From the NCBI GenBank assembly GCA_004296815.1, contig SCVT01000676.1:1-20013 (forward strand): a DNA stretch of 20,013 nucleotides. The letters are read 5' to 3'. Origin of the DNA: Reyranella sp. (GTDB taxonomy: Bacteria; Pseudomonadota; Alphaproteobacteria; Reyranellales; Reyranellaceae). This document shows, piece after piece, positions 1 to 8,074 of the stretch. Position 1 is the first letter of the stretch. Each line of letters begins with the position of its first letter. The notes beneath the pieces were generated by a model. That model worked only from the letters and a program-made list of their open reading frames with translations, was not told the origin of the DNA and did no database searches. The translations under genes and the position numbers were made by a program.

Positions 1-979
1 GGTTGGTCGAGGTCGGCTTGCCTTTCTGATGCTCGCGGTAGTGGCGCGTCACCGTGCCGTGGGCCGCCTCGGCCTCGACGGTCCTGCCGTCCGGCGTCAT
101 TAGCACCGAGGTCATGAGGCCGAGCGACCCGAAGCCCTGCGCGACCGTGTCGGACTGCACATCGCCGTCGTAGTTCTTGCAGGCCCACACGAACTCGCCG
201 TGCCACTTCAGCGCCGAGGCGACCATGTCGTCGATCAGGCGGTGCTCGTAGACGATCTTCTTGGCCTTGAACTTGTCCGCGAACTCCTTGTCGAATACCT
301 CCTGGAACAGGTCCTTGAAGCGGCCGTCATAGCGCTTGAGGATGGTGTTCTTGGTCGAGAGATAGACCGGCCAGCCGCGCATCAGGCCGTAGTTGAACGA
401 GCTGCGCGCGAAGCCGACGATCGAGTCGTCGAGATTGTACATCGACATGGCGACGCCACCGCCGGGGAAGTCGAACACGTCGTGCTCGATGATCTTGCCG
501 TCCTCGCCGGTGAACTTGATGGTCAGCTTGCCCTTGCCAGGGACCACGAAGTCGGTGGCGCGGTACTGGTCGCCGAAGGCGTGACGGCCGATGACGATGG
601 GGTGCGTCCAGCCCGGCACCATCCGCGGCACGTTCTTGCAGACGATCGGCTCGCGGAAGATCGTGCCGCCGATGATGTTGCGGATCGTGCCGTTGGGCGA
701 CTTCCACATCTCCTTGAGCTTGAACTCCGCGACGCGCGCCTCGTCCGGCGTGATCGTCGCGCACTTCACGGCGACGCCGTACTTCTTCGTCGCTTCGGCC
801 GAGTCGATCGTGACCTGGTCGCGGGTCTTGTCGCGGTTCTCGATGCCGAGGTCGTAGTACTTCAGGTCGATGTCGAGATAGGGAAGGATCAGCTTGCCCT
901 TGATGAACGCCCAGATGATGCGGGTCATCTCGTCGCCGTCCATCTCGACGACCGGGTTCTTCACCTTGATCTTCGCCAT
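1..979 (-). CDS. icd: NADP-dependent isocitrate dehydrogenase, homodimeric eukaryote-like type (5' part only)
   Basis: Oxidatively decarboxylates isocitrate to 2-oxoglutarate with NADP in the cytoplasmic TCA cycle. Reading the minus strand from the ATG at 979 gives an open frame to the window edge, about 326 codons of a family usually just over 400 residues, so the C-terminus lies outside. The N-terminus [20 protein letters not shown], the segment [14 protein letters not shown], the substrate-site region [19 protein letters not shown] and the stretch [19 protein letters not shown] are typical of this group, which includes rhizobial and mitochondrial enzymes. The start is set by a GGAGAAG ribosome binding site (984-990) four bases upstream. 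The next gene upstream, icd2, encodes a monomeric enzyme for the same reaction. An apparent terminator between the two suggests icd has its own promoter within the short gap or inside icd2; none was recognised. Confidence 0.93.
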   Translation of the reverse strand, partial: MAKIKVKNPVVEMDGDEMTRIIWAFIKGKLILPYLDIDLKYYDLGIENRDKTRDQVTIDSAEATKKYGVAVKCATITPDEARVAEFKLKEMWKSPNGTIRNIIGGTIFREPIVCKNVPRMVPGWTHPIVIGRHAFGDQYRATDFVVPGKGKLTIKFTGEDGKIIEHDVFDFPGGGVAMSMYNLDDSIVGFARSSFNYGLMRGWPVYLSTKNTILKRYDGRFKDLFQEVFDKEFADKFKAKKIVYEHRLIDDMVASALKWHGEFVWACKNYDGDVQSDTVAQGFGSLGLMTSVLMTPDGRTVEAEAAHGTVTRHYREHQKGKPTSTN

Positions 980-1007
980 CGTGCTTCTCCCGGCCCTCAA
1001 AATAGTT

Positions 1008-1035
1008 GAGCCGCCCCGGTTGCCCAGGGCGGCTC
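1008..1035 (-). terminator. Intrinsic terminator after icd2
   Basis: A perfect 9-base inverted repeat, GAGCCGCCC at 1008-1016 and GGGCGGCTC at 1027-1035, has a 10-base loop. Read on the minus strand, the direction of icd2 transcription, the stem is followed by AACTATTTT, a short T-rich tract. It begins 15 bases after the icd2 stop codon. It lies upstream of icd on the same strand, so it would at least partly separate the two dehydrogenase transcripts. Confidence 0.7.
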
Positions 1036-1049
1036 GATCTTAACCCGTA

Positions 1050-3314
<2,265 letters not shown>

Positions 3315-3384
3315 CTATTGCTGATTTAGGCCAGTCTTGTTGCATCGCCGCGACGCACGAGCAAGTGGCCGGCCGCGGGCCCCG

Positions 3385-4029
3385 TCAGACGCGGTCCAGA
3401 CGCTTTTCGAAGCCGGCCGAACGGGGCATGGCCGCGATCGCGGGCAGCACGTCTTTGAGGTCGGTCACGAAAGCGACGTGGTCCAGGTGGGTCCGTTCGG
3501 CGAAACCGCCCTCGACCACGCCGCGCAGCAGGGCGGCGAGGGGCTGCCAGTAGCCGCCCTGGTCGATGATGACGATCGGCTTGGTGTGGAGCCCGAGCGT
3601 CCGCCAGGACAGGACCTCGAAGAATTCCTCCAGCGTGCCGATACCTCCCGGTAGCACCACGAAGGCGTCGGACCGCTCGAACATCTCGAGCTTGCGCTCG
3701 TGCATGGTCTCGACCACGACCGTCTCGGTGAGCGCCGGGTGGCCGGCCTCGCGCTGCAGCAGGAAGTTCGGGATGATGCCGACGACCTTGCCGCCGCCCG
3801 AGAGGGCGGCGTTGGCCACCAGACCCATCAGCCCGACGCCACCGCCGCCGTAGACTAGCGTGACGCCTTCGCGGGCGAGCAATTCGCCCAGCGCGACCGC
3901 GGTCGTACGGGTGACGGGATCGGTGCCGAAGCGAGCACCGCAGAAGACGCAGAGGGATGAGGGGGTGGACTCGGGCACGAAAGCTGCTTTTCTGGGACGA
4001 TACGGCGCCTTCCGGCGCCGGGATGGCAT
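3385..4029 (-). CDS. LOG-family nucleotide 5'-monophosphate phosphoribohydrolase (TIGR00730 type)
   Basis: Probably releases a free base from a nucleoside 5'-monophosphate. Plant and some bacterial members activate cytokinins this way, but the substrate here is unknown. The 214-residue product has a Rossmann-like fold signature: LCVFCGARFGTDP near residues 26-38, GGGGVGLMG at 61-69, the MHERK catalytic segment near 109-113, and PGGIGTLEE at 127-135. These are the family's defining nucleotide-binding and catalytic motifs. The frame stays open upstream of 4029, but that part is low-complexity, Arg-rich and overlaps the divergent gene, so ATG 4029 is chosen. It has no clear ribosome binding site; a GTG at codon 18 (Val) is an alternative. 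The gene is divergent from the LysM gene, with 65 bases between starts. Confidence 0.88.
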   Translation of the reverse strand: MPSRRRKAPYRPRKAAFVPESTPSSLCVFCGARFGTDPVTRTTAVALGELLAREGVTLVYGGGGVGLMGLVANAALSGGGKVVGIIPNFLLQREAGHPALTETVVVETMHERKLEMFERSDAFVVLPGGIGTLEEFFEVLSWRTLGLHTKPIVIIDQGGYWQPLAALLRGVVEGGFAERTHLDHVAFVTDLKDVLPAIAAMPRSAGFEKRLDRV

Positions 4030-4094
4030 GGTATCATTTGGGGAAGGCTGGCTGCGACGCCAATGGGGAGGGTCGTCGCACCGTTGGGAGGTCG

Positions 4095-5150
4095 ATGTCA
4101 CGTACTGTTTTCGGGCTGGTGGCCGTCGGCGCCGCGGTGATCGCGATTGCGCTCGCTTGGGCGTGGCGTGGCAAACTGACCGAGCAGGCAGCGATTGACC
4201 GTCCGGGCCAGGGCGCGCCGACCGCACCGGCGGCCGACCGGCCCGCGCCGACCCCGTCCGCGCCAGCCGCCGCTGCTCCCGCGCCATCGATCCCGATGCC
4301 GGCGCCCGCGCCGGTCACAAGCCCGACCTTCGACGTGGCCCGCATCGGCCCGGACGGTCGCGCCGTGATCGCCGGTCGCGCCACGCCGGGCGCAAAGATC
4401 GTGCTGCTCGACGGCGGCAAGGAGATCGCCAAGGCCGAAGCCGATTCGCGCGGTGAGTGGGTGGTGATCGTCCAGGATCCGCCGCTCGCCGTCGGTCAGC
4501 ACGAGCTGCGTGTCGTCCAGCACATCGAGGGCAAGGCGCCCGTCACCTCGGAGCAGGCGGTCGTGGCGCTCGTGCCGGAACGTCCCGCCGATAGTGCGGC
4601 GGCCAAGCCACGCGAGGAGACGCTCGTCGTCATCGCCCCGCAGGGCGGGGCGGCGACCCTGGTGCAGCCGCCGTCGCCGGCCGGCGTGCCGAAGTCAGCC
4701 GATCTCTCGCTGTCGACGTTGGACTACGACGATCGCGGCCACGTCACCGTGACGGGGCAGGCCGAGCCCGGCACGGTCGTCAGGGCCTACATCAACGACC
4801 AGATGGTGGCCGAAGGCGTCGCCGGTCCAGACGGGCGCTGGCGTCTGACGCCGCCGGCCACGATCGAGCCCGGCAAGCACAGGCTGCGCCTCGACCGCAT
4901 CGCCAAGGACGGCAAGCCGGTGGCGCGTCTGGAACTGCCGTTCGACCGCGTCGTCGTGGCGCCGGCCTCGAGCAGCGATGGTCGCCGTCTCCATGTCGTG
5001 CGCGGCGACAACCTGTGGAACATCGCCCATGCCCACTACGGCACCGGTTTCCACTACACCGTCATTTTCGGTGCAAACAAAGACCAGATTCGTGACCCTC
5101 ATCTGATATATCCGGGGCAAGTCTTCACCCTGCCCAACAAGGTCAACTGA
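4095..5150 (+). CDS. Membrane-anchored LysM protein with two Ig-like repeats
   Basis: Likely a cell-envelope protein that binds peptidoglycan through a C-terminal LysM domain; its precise role is unknown. The 351-residue product has an N-terminal hydrophobic anchor (about 3-24), then an Ala/Pro-rich linker (about 40-78). Two related beta-rich modules follow (about 79-130 and 209-270), each with a D-x-R-G/GPDG turn followed by a tail like GEWVV or GRWRL. The LysM domain lies at about 299-347 (HVVRGDNLWNIAHAHYGTG to LIYPGQVFTLP). ATG 4095 is chosen because GGGAGG lies just upstream (4086-4091) and because it puts the hydrophobic segment at the N-terminus. A longer frame from 3957 would overlap the divergent LOG gene. 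psd follows after 30 bases, suggesting co-transcription with the phospholipid genes. The modules resemble Ig-like domains by inference only. Confidence 0.88.
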   Translation: MSRTVFGLVAVGAAVIAIALAWAWRGKLTEQAAIDRPGQGAPTAPAADRPAPTPSAPAAAAPAPSIPMPAPAPVTSPTFDVARIGPDGRAVIAGRATPGAKIVLLDGGKEIAKAEADSRGEWVVIVQDPPLAVGQHELRVVQHIEGKAPVTSEQAVVALVPERPADSAAAKPREETLVVIAPQGGAATLVQPPSPAGVPKSADLSLSTLDYDDRGHVTVTGQAEPGTVVRAYINDQMVAEGVAGPDGRWRLTPPATIEPGKHRLRLDRIAKDGKPVARLELPFDRVVVAPASSSDGRRLHVVRGDNLWNIAHAHYGTGFHYTVIFGANKDQIRDPHLIYPGQVFTLPNKVN

Positions 5151-5180
5151 CGGCCCTCGGGCCCAGAGAGCACGCGAATC

Positions 5181-5873
5181 ATGCTGGCCAATTTCCTCGT
5201 GCCGATCCTCGATGACGGTTGGCGCTTCATCGCGATCTTTGCCGGGGCGACTTTCCTCGCTGCATTGACCGGTGCTGCGTGGCTGTTCTGGCCGCTGTTC
5301 GTGCTGACCCTGTGGTCGATCTATTTCTTCCGCGATCCGCCGCGCGGCGTGCCGCAAGAGGACGGCTTGCTGATCGCGCCAGCCGACGGGCTGGTGCAGA
5401 TGGTGACCGAGGCCGTGCCGCCGGCCGAGCTCGGGCTCGGCGACCGGCCGCTGACCCGCGTCTCGATCTTCCTCAGCGTCTTCGACGTGCATATCAACCG
5501 CACCCCGTGCGCCGGCACGATCGACGTCGTGGCCTACCGGCCGGGCAAGTTCCTGAGTGCCAACGCCGACAAGGCGAGCGAGGAGAACGAACGCATGGCG
5601 ATCGCGCTCCGTCGCACGGATGGCCGCGTGATCGGCTTCGTGCAGATCGCGGGCTGGGTCGCGCGGCGCATCGTCTGCTACGTGAAGCCTAGTCAGGCGG
5701 TCGGGGCCGGGGAACGTTTCGGCCATATCCGCTTTGGCAGCAGGACCGACCTCTATCTTCCCGAGGGCGCGCGTTTGCTGGTCGCCGCGGGACAGCGCAT
5801 GATCGGCGGTGAGACGGTCATGGCCGAGCTCGATCCGGTCGCGCAGGGACCGCGTGCCGCCGTCGAATTCTAG
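5181..5873 (+). CDS. psd: Phosphatidylserine decarboxylase proenzyme
   Basis: Makes phosphatidylethanolamine by decarboxylating phosphatidylserine at the inner membrane. The 230-residue length fits the short bacterial subfamily rather than the longer E. coli type. Two hydrophobic segments lie near residues 14-50, followed by FFRDPPR. APADG (Asp69) and VFDVHINRTP (His104) supply the expected Asp and His of the self-processing triad. RFGSRTDLYLP contains the Gly186-Ser187 site, where autocleavage generates the pyruvoyl cofactor on the alpha chain. The ribosome binding site is weak (GAGAG at 5166-5170, ten bases before ATG). pssA starts 10 bases after the stop, so the substrate-making and substrate-using enzymes are adjacent. 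Confidence 0.95.
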   Translation: MLANFLVPILDDGWRFIAIFAGATFLAALTGAAWLFWPLFVLTLWSIYFFRDPPRGVPQEDGLLIAPADGLVQMVTEAVPPAELGLGDRPLTRVSIFLSVFDVHINRTPCAGTIDVVAYRPGKFLSANADKASEENERMAIALRRTDGRVIGFVQIAGWVARRIVCYVKPSQAVGAGERFGHIRFGSRTDLYLPEGARLLVAAGQRMIGGETVMAELDPVAQGPRAAVEF

Positions 5874-5883
5874 GGAGTCCGAC

Positions 5884-6717
5884 ATGGACAGCGACCTCCG
5901 TCCGCAGCGCGGCCGATTGCGGGGCTTCTCCATCAACCGGCTGATCCCGAACGTGCTGACCCTGGCGTCGCTCTGCTCGGGTCTCACCGGCGTCCGCTTC
6001 GCGCTCCAGGGGGAGATGCGGCTCGCCGTCATCGCGATCATCGTGGCGGCGATCTTCGACGCTCTCGACGGCCGCGTCGCGCGGCGGTTGGGCGTCACCA
6101 GCCGCTTCGGCGCCGAGCTCGATTCGCTGTCCGACTTCTTCTGCTTCGGCGTGGCGCCGGCGCTCGTGCTCTATCTCGCTTCGTTGCGCGACGCGGGCTC
6201 GCTGGGCTGGGTGGTCGTGCTGATGTTCCCGATCTGCTCGGCGCTCAGGCTGGCGCGCTTCAACACCGCGCTGGTGTCCGACACGCCGCCGCCCGCCTGG
6301 ACCGGCTCCTTCTTCACCGGCGTGCCGGCGCCCGCCGGGGCGCTGCTGGCGTTGATGCCGCTGATGGTGAGCTTCGAGATAGAGGCGGCCTGGCCGCGTC
6401 ATCCGCTGGTCGTCGGCATCGTTCTCGTGGTCGTCGGCGGCCTGATGGTGAGCCGCATCCCGACCTTCTCGTTCAAGAAGGGCAGGGTGCCGCGCCATCT
6501 CGCCCTGCCGGCGCTGCTGGGGGCCGCGCTGGTGATGACCGTCATCGCGAGCTCGCCGTGGATCGGGTTTTCCCTGGTGGGGCTGGGCTATGTTTGCCTG
6601 ATCCCGTTCAGCTGGAACGCCTACCGGCGTCAGGCGATGCAGGAACGGCAGGCCGCCGAAACAGCGGGCGTGGTGCCGCTGCGCGCCGTCGATTCGGGGC
6701 CGCTGGCGCACGACTGA
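5884..6717 (+). CDS. pssA: CDP-diacylglycerol--serine O-phosphatidyltransferase
   Basis: Condenses CDP-diacylglycerol with L-serine to give phosphatidylserine, the substrate of the adjacent Psd. The product is a 277-residue multi-spanning membrane protein of the CDP-alcohol phosphatidyltransferase family (subclass II PssA). The family motif is intact: D62-G63, A66-R67, G76, D80 and D84, with the canonical eight-residue gap. The segment INRLIPNVLTLASLCSGLTG at the N-terminus is typical of PssA. ATG 5884 is preferred over the frame's upstream extension because GGGAG (5873-5877) lies six bases before it and because the longer version would overlap psd. Confidence 0.95.
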   Translation: MDSDLRPQRGRLRGFSINRLIPNVLTLASLCSGLTGVRFALQGEMRLAVIAIIVAAIFDALDGRVARRLGVTSRFGAELDSLSDFFCFGVAPALVLYLASLRDAGSLGWVVVLMFPICSALRLARFNTALVSDTPPPAWTGSFFTGVPAPAGALLALMPLMVSFEIEAAWPRHPLVVGIVLVVVGGLMVSRIPTFSFKKGRVPRHLALPALLGAALVMTVIASSPWIGFSLVGLGYVCLIPFSWNAYRRQAMQERQAAETAGVVPLRAVDSGPLAHD

Positions 6718-6728
6718 GCATCGCGTCG

Positions 6729-7346
6729 ATGCTGGATCCGCTCCTGCGTCCCTGGATCGATCCACCGCTCGATCGAGCCGGTGCCTGGCTCGCCGCGCGC
6801 GGCGTTTCCGCCAATGGTCTCACGCTCGGTGGACTGGCGGTCGGCCTCACCTCGGTGCCGCTGCTGACGGGCGGTCACTATATGGCGGCGCTGGCCGCCA
6901 TCCTGCTCAACCGACTGCTCGATGGCCTCGATGGCGCAGTCGCCCGCCGGAGCCGGCCGACGGCGCTTGGCGGCTATCTCGACATTGTTTGCGACATGGT
7001 CTTCTACGCCGCCGTTCCGGTGGGGTTCGCCCTGGCCCAGCCCGGCAACGCCGTCTGGGCCGCCGTGCTGCTCGCATCGTTCGTCTGCACCTGCGCCTCC
7101 TTCCTGGGACGCGCGGTCGTGGCGGCCCAACGCGGGGAGCCGGACGAGGGCGCGCGCGGCGCCAAGTCGTTTTTCCATGCTGCCGGCTTGATGGAAGGCG
7201 CCGAGACGATCCTGGCTTTCACGCTGTTTTGCCTGCTGCCCGGGCTGTTCCCCTGGCTTGCCGGCATATTCGCCTTCCTGTGCTTCTGGACCGCTGGGGC
7301 GCGTGTCGCTCAGACCTGGTTTTCGGAATCAGATTCCCGATTTTGA
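6729..7346 (+). CDS. CDP-alcohol phosphatidyltransferase family protein, second copy
   Basis: A 205-residue membrane protein of the same superfamily as PssA. It should transfer a phosphatidyl group from a CDP-linked donor to an alcohol, but the acceptor cannot be read from sequence. The motif is D68-G69, A72-R73, G81, D85 and D89, so the gap between AR and G is seven residues instead of the usual eight. All catalytic Asp residues are kept. The signature GGYLDIVCDMVFYAAVPVGF matches a small subfamily I recall from other alphaproteobacteria. It begins 11 bases after the pssA stop and is probably co-transcribed with it. No strong ribosome binding site is visible, so translational coupling is possible. 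Its stop codon lies in the loop of a perfect hairpin (see 7325-7354). Phosphatidylglycerophosphate or phosphatidylinositol synthesis are possible but unproven roles. Confidence 0.85.
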   Translation: MLDPLLRPWIDPPLDRAGAWLAARGVSANGLTLGGLAVGLTSVPLLTGGHYMAALAAILLNRLLDGLDGAVARRSRPTALGGYLDIVCDMVFYAAVPVGFALAQPGNAVWAAVLLASFVCTCASFLGRAVVAAQRGEPDEGARGAKSFFHAAGLMEGAETILAFTLFCLLPGLFPWLAGIFAFLCFWTAGARVAQTWFSESDSRF

Positions 7347-7354
7347 GAAATCGG
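7325..7354. repeat. Two abutting inverted repeats at the end of the phosphatidyltransferase gene
   Basis: GGAATC-A-GATTCC (7325-7337) is a perfect 6-1-6 palindrome. CCGATTT (7337-7343) and AAATCGG (7348-7354) form a second perfect 7-base stem whose four-base loop TGAG contains the stop codon of the preceding gene. A further ATCGG (7350-7354) can pair with CCGAT (7365-7369). There is no T tract, so this may be an mRNA 3'-end structure, a weak terminator or a protein site. The repeats themselves are certain; the function is not. Confidence 0.6.
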
Positions 7355-7403
7355 TGGCACTCGGCCGATCGCAGCTGGTCAGATGCAGGCAGGCCAGATT
7401 CGT

Positions 7404-7433
7404 CCTTCTGAATCATGGATCTAAGTCAGAAGG
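7404..7433. repeat. Inverted repeat upstream of the flp promoter
   Basis: CCTTCTGA (7404-7411) and TCAGAAGG (7426-7433) are perfect 8-base inverted arms separated by 14 bases. The right arm ends 22 bases before the proposed -35 box of flp, a typical place for an activator site. There is no T tract after it, which argues against a terminator. The remaining bases of the 7347-7576 interval outside the listed elements hold no recognised gene. Confidence 0.5.
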
Positions 7434-7455
7434 TCACATTGCAGTCTTATTTCAT

Positions 7456-7484
7456 TTGACCTGACAATTCGCTTTAAGTACGGT
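7456..7484 (+). promoter_or_regulatory. Candidate promoter of flp
   Basis: TTGACC (7456-7461) matches five of six positions of the sigma70 -35 box. A 17-base spacer leads to TACGGT (7479-7484), a weak -10 box. Transcription would start near 7491, leaving a leader of about 86 bases before flp. The surrounding 80 bases are less GC-rich than the coding DNA. Confidence 0.4.
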
Positions 7485-7505
7485 CGCTAAGTGAACCACG
7501 TTCGG

Positions 7506-7536
7506 GAGCCGGATCGCTTGGGGCGACTGTCGGCTC
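7506..7536 (+). promoter_or_regulatory. Predicted leader hairpin of flp mRNA
   Basis: GAGCCG (7506-7511) pairs with CGGCTC (7531-7536), and inside it TCGC (7514-7517) pairs with GCGA (7523-7526), giving a nested stem. It lies in the presumed 5' leader, 40 bases before the start codon, and leaves the ribosome binding site free. Stabilising an abundant pilin message is a plausible but unproven role. Confidence 0.4.
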
Positions 7537-7576
7537 GGCGGTGTTTTGGACGTGGGCTATGAGTTGGAGACAAGGG

Positions 7577-7741
7577 ATGCTGTCGTTGTTCCGCCGCCTG
7601 ATGAAGCACACCCAGGGCGCCACCGCGGTCGAGTACACCTTGATCACGTCGCTCATTGCGGTTGCGGCGATCGCTTCCATGCGGTCGGTCAGCGGCAAGG
7701 TGAACAACGTTCTCGGCGTCACCGCGACCGCCCTCAACTAG
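7577..7741 (+). CDS. flp: Flp-type major pilin prepilin
   Basis: Structural subunit of the Tad/Flp pilus, a thin type IVb fibre used for surface attachment. The 54-residue precursor has a short positively charged leader (MLSLFRRLMKHTQG) and the Flp signature G|ATAVEY: cleavage after Gly14 would leave Glu at +5 and Tyr at +6. A hydrophobic helix follows (about residues 18-36), and the mature form is about 40 residues, the usual Flp size. ATG 7577 is chosen over the upstream in-frame ATG (7541) because GGAGA (7566-7570) lies six bases before it and because leader length then fits. It stands alone, with non-coding DNA of 230 bases before and 333 bases after, consistent with separate, stronger expression than the assembly genes. 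Confidence 0.93.
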   Translation: MLSLFRRLMKHTQGATAVEYTLITSLIAVAAIASMRSVSGKVNNVLGVTATALN

Positions 7742-7857
7742 ACGTCCGGCAAAGCGGCCGAGCCACAAGGGGCAGGCGTTCAACGGGCCTTCGGCCATGA
7801 TTTGGCCCTATTAGTTGATAACGCGCACTCCTTTTGAATTGGGAATTTCCCTTTAAA

Positions 7858-7916
7858 AAGAACGCTTTACAGCCTTGACTTGATGTCAGACTGAAAATAT
7901 CCTCTGTAACGTTCTT
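7858..7916. repeat. Long inverted repeat enclosing the cpaA promoter
   Basis: The left arm AAGAACG-CT-TTACAG (7858-7872) and right arm CTGTAACGTTCTT (7904-7916) are complementary over 13 pairs, with a two-base CT bulge in the left arm. The left arm ends two bases before the -35 box and the right arm begins directly after the -10 box, so the promoter is framed exactly. The spacer also contains TCAGACTGA (7886-7894), a 4-1-4 palindrome close to the centre. The symmetry suggests an operator. Confidence 0.6.
7875..7903 (+). promoter_or_regulatory. Candidate sigma70-like promoter of the cpaA-tadC operon
   Basis: TTGACT (7875-7880; five of six matches) is followed by an optimal 17-base spacer and TATCCT (7898-7903; four of six matches). 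It lies in the most AT-rich part of the window (about 7800-7990), on the coding strand, with transcription expected near 7910 and a leader of about 165 bases. The non-coding stretch 7742-8074 otherwise contains the repeats listed separately, a GGGAATTTCCC palindrome (7841-7851), and no convincing gene. Confidence 0.6.
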
Positions 7917-7985
7917 ATTGGCTTTTCTTTGTTCATTTCGTCGTTTGCGCATTCGTTTGGAAGTTTTTCCAGCCAAGTTATTTTT

Positions 7986-8001
7986 CGCTGCCTAGGCAGC
8001 G
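7986..8001. repeat. Perfect 16-base palindrome in the cpaA leader
   Basis: CGCTGCCTAGGCAGCG is identical to its reverse complement over all 16 bases. In RNA it could form a six-pair stem with a CUAG loop. In DNA it has the look of a dimeric regulator's operator. It lies about 76 bases downstream of the predicted transcription start and 73 bases before the cpaA start codon. Confidence 0.55.
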
Positions 8002-8022
8002 GCTTGCAGGCGAATCCTCAGA

Positions 8023-8073
8023 CGACAACCCCTTTGCGATGCCGCCAGGTATCGCGGGTGAAAAAGGGTGTCG
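8023..8073 (+). promoter_or_regulatory. Predicted hairpin masking the cpaA ribosome binding site
   Basis: CGACA (8023-8027) pairs with TGTCG (8069-8073). CCCTTT (8030-8035) pairs with AAAGGG (8063-8068). GCGAT (8036-8040) pairs with ATCGC (8051-8055). These nest into one structure of 16 pairs, with a two-base bulge on the left and a seven-base bulge on the right. The AAGGG at about 8064-8068 is the only good ribosome binding site for ATG 8075, and it is fully paired. This suggests conditional translation of the operon's first gene; folding has not been computed. Confidence 0.45.
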
Positions 8074-8074
8074 G

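Noticed and set aside
3957..4094. Upstream in-frame start for the LysM protein at 3957
   Set aside because: It would overlap the divergent LOG gene and bury the membrane anchor inside the chain; the ATG at 4095 has GGGAGG just before it.
5152..5163. Small hairpin GGCC-CTCG-GGCC between the LysM gene and psd
   Set aside because: Four pairs in GC-rich DNA are expected by chance, and there is no T tract.
7474..7490. Possible CtrA site (TTAA-N7-TTAA) near the flp promoter
   Set aside because: TTAA is present at 7474-7477 but the second half at the required spacing reads CGCT, so the full motif is absent.
7785..7808. Possible terminator after flp (GGGCC with GGCCC, or GGCC-TTC-GGCC)
   Set aside because: The stems are only four or five pairs, mutually exclusive, and have no T tract, so termination cannot be supported.
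7734..7976. 80-codon minus-strand frame in the flp-cpaA interval
   Set aside because: No family resemblance; it would cover the predicted cpaA promoter and inverted repeat, and its start lacks convincing support.
8039..8074. Upstream in-frame ATG for cpaA at 8039
   Set aside because: No ribosome binding site precedes it and it lies inside the predicted hairpin; the ATG at 8075 has AAGGG at good spacing and gives a normal CpaA N-terminus.
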